Source of the DNA: JAJDOD01 sp039024895
GTDB taxonomy: Bacteria; Pseudomonadota; Alphaproteobacteria; Rhodobacterales; Rhodobacteraceae
Direction: 5' to 3'
Assembly: GCA_039024895.1 (NCBI GenBank)
Contig: JBCCPJ010000007.1
Location: forward strand, 1 to 64,000
Length of the DNA stretch: 64,000 nt
The stretch's first letter is position 1, and each line of letters starts with the position of its first letter. Below, piece by piece: positions 8,200 through 15,522 of this stretch. A model generated the notes under the pieces. The model was not told the DNA's origin. It did no database searches and was given only the letters and a program-made list of their open reading frames with translations. Position numbers and translations under genes: made by a program.

Positions 8200-8205
8200 T
8201 ATAAC

Positions 8206-8223
8206 TGTCAATTACACTGGACA
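8206..8223. promoter_or_regulatory. PpsR/CrtJ-type operator between crtE and crtD (proximal to crtD)
   Basis: TGTCAATTACACTGGACA fits TGT-N12-ACA. On the minus strand it ends in TAATTGACA, which could be the -35 element for crtE, the same arrangement as at bchC. It lies 29 bases upstream of the crtD ATG, so both divergent transcripts could be shut by the pair. Confidence 0.8.
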
Positions 8224-8252
8224 GTTTACGGCAGCGAGTCAACAATCACGCC

Positions 8253-9764
8253 ATGTTAGACGACCGGCAATCTCGTCGAACTGCGCCAAGAACACTTGTT
8301 GTTGGCGGCGGTATCGGCGGCCTATCTGCGGCTTTACGCCTCCAATCTGCGGGTCATGATGTGACAATCATTGACACGCACCCTTGGCCCGGCGGCAAGA
8401 TGCGCACCGTCCCTTCAGCCGCTGGGCCGGTCGATGCAGGTCCGACCGTTCTTACGATGCGACATGTTTTTGACGATCTGTTCGCAACATCCGGATGTAG
8501 CCTCGACGACCATGTCACCTTAGTGCAGGAAAAACTGGTGGCCCGTCACTTTTGGCAGGATGGCAGCAGCCTCGACTTGACAAATGATCACGCTGCGAAC
8601 GCAGCAGCAATTTCGAAGTTCTCCGGGCCTCAGTCAGCGAAGGAGTACCTGACGTTCTCCCGGGAATCCGAAGAACTTTTCACTCAGTTCTCCGAAGCCA
8701 TGATGCAAGCTTCCGACCCAAGGACTTCCGAGCTTGCCAAGGTCAGCCTTAGAAATCCGCGCCATCTCGCCAAATTGTCACCCTTCGCAACACTGCGCAA
8801 ACTTCTAATACGACGATTTTCAGACCCACGGCTGGCACAGCTTTTCGGACGCTACGCCACCTATGTGGGCGGAAGCCCAATTGCGTCGCCAGCGCTCCTT
8901 TCCTTGATATGGCACGCTGAAGTCTCAGGCGTGTGGCGCGTTTCCGGCGGCATGCACCGTCTCGCGCTCGCAGTCGCCAGTCGGTTTCAAGCGCTCGGCG
9001 GCGACTTGCGACTAGGCGAGCATGTAAAGAGTATCGACGTCAGACATCGCTGTGTGACGGGACTTGCCCTAGAAACCGGTGAGCGCCTTTCCAGCGACAA
9101 CGTTGTTTTTGCGGGCGACCCCAGAGCCTTGGCAACCGGTCTGCTTGGCGATGCTGTTCGAGACATTGCGAAACAAACGCGGACGTCAGCCCGCAGCTTG
9201 TCCGCGCGTGTTTGGAGCTTTGCAGCGATACCCAAGACTTCGCTCGACCTTGCGTATCATAACGTCCTGTTCGCGCGTTCTCCGACATCGGAGTTTGAAG
9301 ACCTTGCGGGTGGCGCAATGCCCCATGACCCGACGCTCTACATTTGCGCGCAAGATCGCGGAACCACAACGTCAGAGATTACGGCGCAAGAGCGCTTTGA
9401 GATCATATTGAACGCAGCGCCACTGACTGAAGCCGCCGCCAAACCCGACGAGGAAGCGCTATGCCGCCAAACGACCTTTCAAACCCTGAGAGAGTTCGGA
9501 CTTCACTTCGAGCCGACACCGCAGACCGAAGCGCTGGCGACACCGACGACCTACGAAACACTCTTCCCGGGAAGCGCGGGCGCGCTCTACGGGCAGACAC
9601 CGCACGGAATGACGGCATCGCTGAGACGACCACGTGCGCGGACCAGCATTCGGGGCCTGTACCTGGCGGGCGGCGGCACGCACCCGGGGGCAGGGGTCCC
9701 GATGGCGGCGCTTTCCGGCAAGCACGCGGCAGAGACGATATTGAAGGACCTCGTTTCGACCTGA
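8253..9764 (+). CDS. crtD: Methoxyneurosporene (1-hydroxycarotenoid 3,4-) desaturase CrtD
   Basis: This FAD-dependent desaturase of 503 residues introduces the 3,4 double bond in the spheroidene pathway. The N-terminal Rossmann motif is VVGGGIGGLSAALRLQSAGH at about residue 15. The C-terminal FAD motif LYLAGGGTHPGAGVPMAALS is typical of the CrtI/CrtD family. The ATG has no strong ribosome site (GCAGCGAG at a distance). It is first of crtD-crtC; the stop TGA overlaps the region where crtC must begin. Confidence 0.93.
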   Translation: MLDDRQSRRTAPRTLVVGGGIGGLSAALRLQSAGHDVTIIDTHPWPGGKMRTVPSAAGPVDAGPTVLTMRHVFDDLFATSGCSLDDHVTLVQEKLVARHFWQDGSSLDLTNDHAANAAAISKFSGPQSAKEYLTFSRESEELFTQFSEAMMQASDPRTSELAKVSLRNPRHLAKLSPFATLRKLLIRRFSDPRLAQLFGRYATYVGGSPIASPALLSLIWHAEVSGVWRVSGGMHRLALAVASRFQALGGDLRLGEHVKSIDVRHRCVTGLALETGERLSSDNVVFAGDPRALATGLLGDAVRDIAKQTRTSARSLSARVWSFAAIPKTSLDLAYHNVLFARSPTSEFEDLAGGAMPHDPTLYICAQDRGTTTSEITAQERFEIILNAAPLTEAAAKPDEEALCRQTTFQTLREFGLHFEPTPQTEALATPTTYETLFPGSAGALYGQTPHGMTASLRRPRARTSIRGLYLAGGGTHPGAGVPMAALSGKHAAETILKDLVST

Positions 9765-10681
9765 CGGTAGGTGCCGATGGGTACGCCTGGTGGTATATCG
9801 ACGGCATAAGCGCGGACGGCACCCGAGCGGTATCTATCATAGCCTTCATTGGATCAGTATTTTCCCCGTGGTACCGTTGGTCCGGACGCAAGGACCCCCA
9901 CAATCATGTCTGCATCAACGTCGCCACATATGGGCCCGGCGGACGCTTCACGATGACGGATAGGGGGCGGTCGGCACTCAAGCAAACAGAGACAAGCTTC
10001 ACTGTCGGCCCCTCTTCGCTCCGGTGGAATGGGAACGCCCTTGAAATCGACATCAACGAGATTGGCGCCCTCCCTCTGGTGTCCCGTGTCAAAGGTCGGA
10101 TCACCTTGCGACCATCGGCAATTACAGAGGTAGAAGTTGCCCTTACAGAGGATGAGGCACATATCTGGCGGCCTTTTGCACCCGTCGCGGATATTGAAGT
10201 GGCTCTCAACACACCCGGTTGGAACTGGTCCGGGCATGGCTACTTTGACGCAAACTTTGGAACCCGCGCGCTAGAGGCCGACTTTGATACATGGACATGG
10301 GGGCGGTACCCCACCAAAGCGGGCGCGACATGTTTTTATGACGCCCGGCGCCGCGACCGGAGTGCATTGGCAACCGCCTTGAACTTTACGAATGATGGAA
10401 CGGTGACCGAAGCTGTCTCCCCGCCGCAAGCTAATCTTCGGCGATCCCTCTGGGCCGTAAAACGAGAGACACGGGCAGACCCTGGGTACCAGCCGCATCA
10501 AGCAATGGCCATGTTGGATGCGCCGTTTTACACACGATCCATGGTACGAACCCGCCTGGACGGCGAGGAAACCGTCGGTGTCCATGAGGCGCTTGATTTG
10601 CGGCGGTTTCGCTCAAACCTACTCATGCCAATGATTGCCGTGCGTGTTCCACGTCGTCCAGGATGGAAATTTCCAAACTGA
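9761..10681 (+). CDS. crtC: Carotenoid 1,2-hydratase (hydroxyneurosporene synthase) CrtC
   Basis: CrtC adds water across the 1,2 bond of neurosporene/lycopene. Family blocks are clear: GYAWWYIDGIS, FIGSVFSPWYRWSGR, HNHVCINVATYGPGGRFTMT, GHGYFDANFGTRALE. The start is uncertain. Homologous sequence reaches back to about 9755, but the frame has no ATG/GTG/TTG between 9461 and 9953. The CTG at 9761 would overlap the crtD stop as CTGA, and an ATT at 9740 is another option. ATG 9461 has GAGGAAG upstream but would overlap crtD by 304 bases and add about 100 residues unlike CrtC. Confidence 0.88.
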   Translation: MTVGADGYAWWYIDGISADGTRAVSIIAFIGSVFSPWYRWSGRKDPHNHVCINVATYGPGGRFTMTDRGRSALKQTETSFTVGPSSLRWNGNALEIDINEIGALPLVSRVKGRITLRPSAITEVEVALTEDEAHIWRPFAPVADIEVALNTPGWNWSGHGYFDANFGTRALEADFDTWTWGRYPTKAGATCFYDARRRDRSALATALNFTNDGTVTEAVSPPQANLRRSLWAVKRETRADPGYQPHQAMAMLDAPFYTRSMVRTRLDGEETVGVHEALDLRRFRSNLLMPMIAVRVPRRPGWKFPN

Positions 10682-10690
10682 ACGTGACCC

Positions 10691-11152
10691 TTATCCAACT
10701 TCCGCCGGGTTCAGTCTCAGGACCGAAAGGTTGAGCGCGCCCGCCGTCGTTACCCATGCCAGGTACGGAAGGAACAACAGACCGGCAATCCAATCCACCG
10801 CCCAAAGCGCAATCATGCATGCAAAGACGGAAACCCATAGGGCAATCAAAACATAGAGGCCTGTACGCAACATGCGCAAACCAAAGAATACCGGCGTCCA
10901 AAGCGTGTTAATAGCAATCTGCAGGGACCAGAGCGCCAACGCCAACCCTCCCCCGTCAGCGACAGCCACGCGGGCGCCAGCGGCCGACATGCACAGATAA
11001 AGCGTGGTCCAGGCGACGGGAAAGACCCAATCCGGCGGCGTCCAACTGGGCTTGTTCAAAGATCGGTACCAATCACCCGGCTGGAACAAGCCACCAGTCG
11101 TGCCGGCAGCCGCGCAGGCACACAAAAAGATGCCAAAATAGACCCAGATCAA
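10691..11152 (-). CDS. tspO: Tryptophan-rich sensory protein TspO
   Basis: This outer-membrane TspO/MBR protein (153 residues, five predicted helices) is rich in tryptophan. Motifs LNKPSWTPPDWVFPVAWTTL and LQIAINTLWTPVFFG identify it. In Rhodobacter it binds tetrapyrroles and dampens photosynthesis gene expression under oxygen. The probable TTG start overlaps the crtB stop (TTGA). It is last in crtI-crtB-tspO and converges on crtC with a 9-base gap. Confidence 0.94.
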   Translation of the reverse strand: MIWVYFGIFLCACAAAGTTGGLFQPGDWYRSLNKPSWTPPDWVFPVAWTTLYLCMSAAGARVAVADGGGLALALWSLQIAINTLWTPVFFGLRMLRTGLYVLIALWVSVFACMIALWAVDWIAGLLFLPYLAWVTTAGALNLSVLRLNPAEVG

Positions 11153-12177
11153 GTCCCTAATCCTTCCATCTGACCTTTCGCCCGGGACAACTCATGTTGT
11201 TTCAAGCTGGTGAGAACGTCAGTCACGCCATCGGACCAATGCGCTGTTTCGGGATGCGCTGCGGCATCAACGAGAAAGGCCGTTTCTGCGAGCGGTCGTG
11301 CATGAATGCGCGGCGACATCGGGGTAACTATGGTGGTTCCCGCTTTCAGGAGTGACCAGGCAATCAGCGACGTTTTTTGCGATTTTGATGTGATGGCACG
11401 CGCGGCGACGGAATTGTGCCCCATCGTTCTGAGCTTAGAGCCAATTGCGGCATAGATGAAGCGCGCCGCAAAGATGCCAGGTCGCGCAGCGATGGGTAGG
11501 GAACCGATGCCCGGTTCCGACTTGAGATAGAGACGCTCCGCCTCGATGAGCAGACGCTTCACCATCGCGCGAACGGCTTTGGTTCCCCGAGGATCAGACA
11601 GAAACGCGTCCGCATCCATACCGGCATGTTCCAGCCATTCCAGCGGCAAGTAAAGACGACCCTCCAAAGCATCCTCTCCGACGTCCCGCGCGATATTGGT
11701 GAGTTGCATGGCGACGCCTAAATCTGCCGCGCGGGCAAGGGCATGCTTGTTGCGCACGTTCATAAGAACACACATCATCACGCCAACCGCGCTGGCAACA
11801 CGGGCGCTATAGGCCCGAACGTCGGAGAGGGTTTCATAGCAACGCATTTCGGCGTCCCACCCCAAGCCCTCAAGCAACGCTTCCGGCAAGGCGCGCGGCA
11901 TACCGAACGTTTCAATAACCGAGGTAAATGCGCGGTCCGGCGCCTCATTGCGCGGCCGCCCCAGATAGGCCAGTTCGAGCCGCTCACGCAAATCTTCGAC
12001 CGCCGCATGTTTGCGACTGGATAAGTCAACCTCGTCATCTGCCAACCGGCAAAAAGCATAGAGAGCTAGGGCCGGGTCGCGCACTCTGGTAGGCAGCAAT
12101 CGGGACGCCGCATGGAAAGAAAGGGAGCCATGTCGAATTGCCTCGCGGCAATATTCCATATCTTCGGGTGCGATCAT
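11149..12177 (-). CDS. crtB: Phytoene synthase CrtB
   Basis: CrtB condenses two geranylgeranyl diphosphates to phytoene, the first committed carotenoid step. The 342-residue chain has both aspartate-rich motifs: FCRLADDEVD (about residues 42-51) and TNIARDVGEDALEGRLYLP (about 156-174). The ATG overlaps the crtI stop as ATGA, so expression should follow crtI and its PpsR-controlled promoter. Confidence 0.95.
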   Translation of the reverse strand: MIAPEDMEYCREAIRHGSLSFHAASRLLPTRVRDPALALYAFCRLADDEVDLSSRKHAAVEDLRERLELAYLGRPRNEAPDRAFTSVIETFGMPRALPEALLEGLGWDAEMRCYETLSDVRAYSARVASAVGVMMCVLMNVRNKHALARAADLGVAMQLTNIARDVGEDALEGRLYLPLEWLEHAGMDADAFLSDPRGTKAVRAMVKRLLIEAERLYLKSEPGIGSLPIAARPGIFAARFIYAAIGSKLRTMGHNSVAARAITSKSQKTSLIAWSLLKAGTTIVTPMSPRIHARPLAETAFLVDAAAHPETAHWSDGVTDVLTSLKQHELSRAKGQMEGLGT

Positions 12178-13718
12178 CGAACGGTCTCCGGTGTTGGAAC
12201 TAGCTTTGCCAGCACCTCTGCACTTGAAATAACCCCTGGCAGCCCGGCACCCGGATGCGTCCCCGCTCCCACAAGGTACAAACCTTTCACTTCTTCACTC
12301 ACATTGTGAGGCCGGAACCACGCGCTCTGGAAAATGCGCGGCTCAATAGAGAAGCCTGTCCCAAATGGGGAAAGGTAGCGGTCCCTAAACGTCTCGGGCG
12401 TGAACACTTCGGACGCCGTCAGATGGGCACCCAAGCCCGGCAAAAGTTGCTCTTCCAAGACGTCTTGCACCTTCTGACGGTAGGTCTCTGCAATCTCTGA
12501 CCAGTCGACCGGATCGTCATGCCCAAGGTGCGGCACCGGGCTCAGCACGTAAAAGGTATCGTCTCCTTCCGGTGCAACGGTCGGGTCCGTGACACTGGGT
12601 CTGTGGACGTAAAGGCTCATGTCATCGGCCAAGTGGCCTTTGATGAAAATATCATCCACCAAGTCTTTGTAGCGCGGACCGTTCAGGATGGTGTGATGAC
12701 CTACATCAGACCACAGATCGCGTGTGCCCTTTGTCCCGAAGTACCAAACAAACAGCCCCATGGACCATCGCGTTTTCTTCAGGCGCTCATGGGTCCAGCG
12801 CTTCCTGGTATGGTTGCGCAGAAGACGGTCATAGGTGTGTCCGCTGTCCGCATTTGAGACGATCACATCAGCGGTCACCAATTCCCCGCTCGCCAAACGT
12901 ACCGCGCGGGCGCGATCATTATCGATGAGGATCTCGTCCACTTCAGCCTCAAAGCGAACCCTGCCCCCTTGCTTTTCAATGACCCCCACCATCGCATCTG
13001 CGATCGCTGCGACACCCCCGATGGCGTAGTGAACGCCGAATTCCTTCTCCAGATGGCTCACCAGAATATACATTGAGGTAACCCGAAAAGGGTCACCCCC
13101 GATGAACAAGGGATGGAAGGAAAAGGCCATTTGTAGGCGCGGATCCTTGAAACGCTTTTTCGCGTGGGCGGCCACCGATCTATCAGCCCGGAGCCAGGCA
13201 AAGCGCGGCAGCACTTTCACCAGATCCCAGAACTTGTGCATGGATCTGCGGCCAAGGTCTTCAAACCCAAATTGGTAACGCGCCGCGCTATCTTTTAGAA
13301 AAGCGTCATATCCAGCGACATCTTTGGGCGACAAACGTGCCACTTCAGCCCGCATCGCGTCAGAGTCTTGCTTGGCAGAAAAAGATGAGCCATCCGGCCA
13401 GCGAATTTCGTAGAACGGTGACATCGGCCGCAAGTCGACATCGTCGTCAAAGTCTCTACCGCAAGCTGCCCAAAGCTCGCGAAACACCTGCGGCACTGTC
13501 ACGATAGTGGGCCCAAGGTCGAAACGGTAGCCGTCCACGTGAAGCGCCGAGCCGCGCCCGCCCGGGCCAGACAAACGGTCGATCACGGTGACATCATACC
13601 CTTTCGCACCAAGTCGCATGGCGGCAGCAAGGCCGCCCAGCCCTGCACCGATGACCACGGCGCGCGGGGCGTTTTTCGAAGAAACCAAGGCGGCAAGGGA
13701 TGGGTCAGGCCGTGTCAT
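12174..13718 (-). CDS. crtI: Phytoene desaturase CrtI
   Basis: This FAD-dependent desaturase (514 residues from the chosen start) carries out successive desaturations of phytoene to neurosporene or lycopene. The dinucleotide motif is VVIGAGLGGLAAAMRLGAKG and the C-terminal motif is LYLVGAGTHPGAGLPGVISS. I start at ATG 13718 (MTRPDPSLAALVSS). The frame is open 36 bases further, but that would put the start inside the nearest PpsR operator. It is first gene of crtI-crtB-tspO. Confidence 0.95.
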   Translation of the reverse strand: MTRPDPSLAALVSSKNAPRAVVIGAGLGGLAAAMRLGAKGYDVTVIDRLSGPGGRGSALHVDGYRFDLGPTIVTVPQVFRELWAACGRDFDDDVDLRPMSPFYEIRWPDGSSFSAKQDSDAMRAEVARLSPKDVAGYDAFLKDSAARYQFGFEDLGRRSMHKFWDLVKVLPRFAWLRADRSVAAHAKKRFKDPRLQMAFSFHPLFIGGDPFRVTSMYILVSHLEKEFGVHYAIGGVAAIADAMVGVIEKQGGRVRFEAEVDEILIDNDRARAVRLASGELVTADVIVSNADSGHTYDRLLRNHTRKRWTHERLKKTRWSMGLFVWYFGTKGTRDLWSDVGHHTILNGPRYKDLVDDIFIKGHLADDMSLYVHRPSVTDPTVAPEGDDTFYVLSPVPHLGHDDPVDWSEIAETYRQKVQDVLEEQLLPGLGAHLTASEVFTPETFRDRYLSPFGTGFSIEPRIFQSAWFRPHNVSEEVKGLYLVGAGTHPGAGLPGVISSAEVLAKLVPTPETVR

Positions 13719-13735
13719 ATAACCGAACGTATACC

Positions 13736-13753
13736 TGTCAGTTTGAATTGACA
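13736..13753. promoter_or_regulatory. PpsR/CrtJ-type operator upstream of crtI
   Basis: TGTCAGTTTGAATTGACA matches TGT-N12-ACA and begins 17 bases upstream of the crtI ATG. A second site lies 23 bases away (centres 41 apart), wider than the pairs at bchC and crtE/crtD. On the plus strand the site ends in TTGACA, a possible -35 for crtA. Confidence 0.82.
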
Positions 13754-13776
13754 ATTCTTCTCTAGAGCGCGAAAGT

Positions 13777-13794
13777 TGTCAGTATAAGTTGACA
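13777..13794. promoter_or_regulatory. PpsR/CrtJ-type operator upstream of crtA
   Basis: TGTCAGTATAAGTTGACA matches TGT-N12-ACA. It ends 19 bases before the inferred ATC start of crtA, leaving room only for a short leader that contains GGAGAG. Together with the other site it would control both the crtI and the crtA-bchID operons. Confidence 0.82.
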
Positions 13795-13813
13795 GTCTGT
13801 CGGAGAGCTCGCC

Positions 13814-14521
13814 ATCCAAATCGTCACGCTCACCCTGTTTCGCTTTGAAAGCGTTGCAATGCGCTTCTGGTCCTTTGCAATGATGGGCCTTGCGAGACGG
13901 CATTTCAGCAAAGTGGATGGACTTACGTTCTGGAAGCTATGTGGTTCCGGAACCGGAGAGGGCTTTACACCTAAACCTAACACCAAAGTCTACGGTGTGC
14001 TCTGTGTTTGGCCAGACGAGGCAACGGCTCGCAAAGCTCTGGCAAACGCCGAAATTTTCTCTCGGTATCGCGCCCGCGCCAGTGAAAACTGGACCGTATT
14101 CATGACCCCCGTCTCCACGTGGGGCGCCTGGGCCGGAGTGGCGCCATTCAGCGTGACCGAGCCTGGTTACCAGGGCCCGCTCGCCGCGCTGACACGCGCC
14201 ACGCTGCATCCCCGCGCGCTTCTCCGCTTTTGGAAACGTGTCCCTGACATCAGTCGGGTGATCGGGCGGGATAGCAATGTCGCGTTCAAGATCGGTATTG
14301 GCGAAGTTCCCTTGCTGCATCAGATCACGTTTTCCATCTGGCCAAGCACCTCAAGCATGGCTGCCTTTGCGCGCGATAAAACCGGACCCCATGCAAAAGC
14401 TATTCAGGCCGTCCGCGAGGGTAATTGGTTCCGCGAAGAACTCTACGCGCGCTTCCGTATCCTTGGGGATGAAGGAAGCTGGAACGGCGAAAGCCCCCTG
14501 AAAGCTCTGACCTCAGAATGA
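13814..14521 (+). CDS. crtA: Spheroidene monooxygenase CrtA
   Basis: CrtA oxidises spheroidene to spheroidenone in the presence of oxygen. Diagnostic blocks are FWKLCGSGTGEGFTP, NVAFKIGIGEVPLLHQITF and GNWFREELYARF. The first ATG in frame is at 13859, but family-like sequence (IQIVTLTLFRF) runs upstream of it to an ATC codon at 13814. GGAGAG lies exactly six bases before this ATC. No ATG, GTG or TTG occurs in frame between the upstream stop (13790) and 13859. The ATC start is inferred; the conservative CDS is 13859-14521 (220 residues). Confidence 0.9.
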   Translation: MQIVTLTLFRFESVAMRFWSFAMMGLARRHFSKVDGLTFWKLCGSGTGEGFTPKPNTKVYGVLCVWPDEATARKALANAEIFSRYRARASENWTVFMTPVSTWGAWAGVAPFSVTEPGYQGPLAALTRATLHPRALLRFWKRVPDISRVIGRDSNVAFKIGIGEVPLLHQITFSIWPSTSSMAAFARDKTGPHAKAIQAVREGNWFREELYARFRILGDEGSWNGESPLKALTSE

Positions 14522-15522
14522 AACCCGTTTTCCCTTTTTCGGCTATCGTCGGTCAGGACGATATGAAGCGCGCAATGATCCTCACCGCAATCGACCCCAA
14601 ACTCGGTGGCGTCCTTGTATTTGGCGATAGGGGTACGGGCAAAAGTACAGCAGTACGCGCGCTTGCCGCACTCCTCCCCGAGATCACCGCCGTCAAAGGC
14701 TGCCCCATCAACGCCGAAACACCCAAGGACGTACCGGACTGGGCCGACTTGGACAAAAAGGAACTGGCGACTTTTCCAACACCGGTGGTGGACTTGCCGT
14801 TAGGCGTGTCCGAAGACCGCGTCACCGGCGCACTCGATATCGAACGGGCCCTGACACGTGGCGAAAAGGCGTTTCAACCTGGGCTTTTGGCGCAAGCAAA
14901 CCGAGGGTATCTTTACATTGACGAGGTCAACCTTCTCGAGGATCACATCGTGGATCTCTTGCTCGACGTTGCGCAATCGGGAGAGAACGTGGTCGAACGC
15001 GAAGGGCTGTCAATTCGCCACGCCGCGCGCTTTGTCCTTGTCGGCTCCGGAAACCCGGAGGAAGGGGAGCTGCGCCCGCAATTGCTCGACCGCTTCGGCC
15101 TTTCGGTCGAGGTACGCTCCCCTGACAGCATCGACGAACGTATTGAGGTGATCAAACGGCGAGATTCCTTCGAAAACAATCCAAAGGCGTTTCTGCGACG
15201 CTTCCGGCCAAAAGATAAGGAAATCCGCAAAAAGATCCTGGAAGCGCGCCGGGCCCTGCCTGGCATTGAAACTAAGAAGCCCGCCTTAAAGGATTGCGCT
15301 CAACTCTGCGTCGCTTTGGGCGCAGATGGTTTGCGCGGCGAGCTGACGCTCTTGCGCGCGGGTCGCGCGCTCGCGGCCTATACGGGCGACGCAGCGCTGA
15401 CCCGGGACCATCTACGAGACGTCGCGCCTTTGGCGCTCGCCCACCGCCTTCGACGCGACCCCCTTGACGAAGCCGGCTCCTCCACCCGTGTCGCCCGGAC
15501 AGTGGCAGAGGTTTTAGAGTGA
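14518..15522 (+). CDS. bchI: Magnesium chelatase subunit I (AAA+ ATPase) BchI
   Basis: BchI is the ATPase ring subunit of Mg-chelatase, which inserts magnesium into protoporphyrin IX. Walker A is GDRGTGKSTAVRA (about residues 37-49), Walker B is YLYIDEVNLL, and the sensor/arginine-finger region is VLVGSGNPEEGELRPQLLDR. The 334-residue length is normal. It starts inside the crtA stop (ATGA) and ends overlapping the bchD GTG, so crtA-bchI-bchD are probably coupled. Confidence 0.96.
   Translation: MKPVFPFSAIVGQDDMKRAMILTAIDPKLGGVLVFGDRGTGKSTAVRALAALLPEITAVKGCPINAETPKDVPDWADLDKKELATFPTPVVDLPLGVSEDRVTGALDIERALTRGEKAFQPGLLAQANRGYLYIDEVNLLEDHIVDLLLDVAQSGENVVEREGLSIRHAARFVLVGSGNPEEGELRPQLLDRFGLSVEVRSPDSIDERIEVIKRRDSFENNPKAFLRRFRPKDKEIRKKILEARRALPGIETKKPALKDCAQLCVALGADGLRGELTLLRAGRALAAYTGDAALTRDHLRDVAPLALAHRLRRDPLDEAGSSTRVARTVAEVLE

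Noticed and set aside
9461..9760. N-terminal extension of crtC of about 100 residues overlapping crtD
   Set aside because: The extension is rich in Arg/Asp/Gly with no likeness to CrtC, as expected for the out-of-frame shadow of crtD; the GAGGAAG before ATG 9461 encodes conserved-looking CrtD residues.
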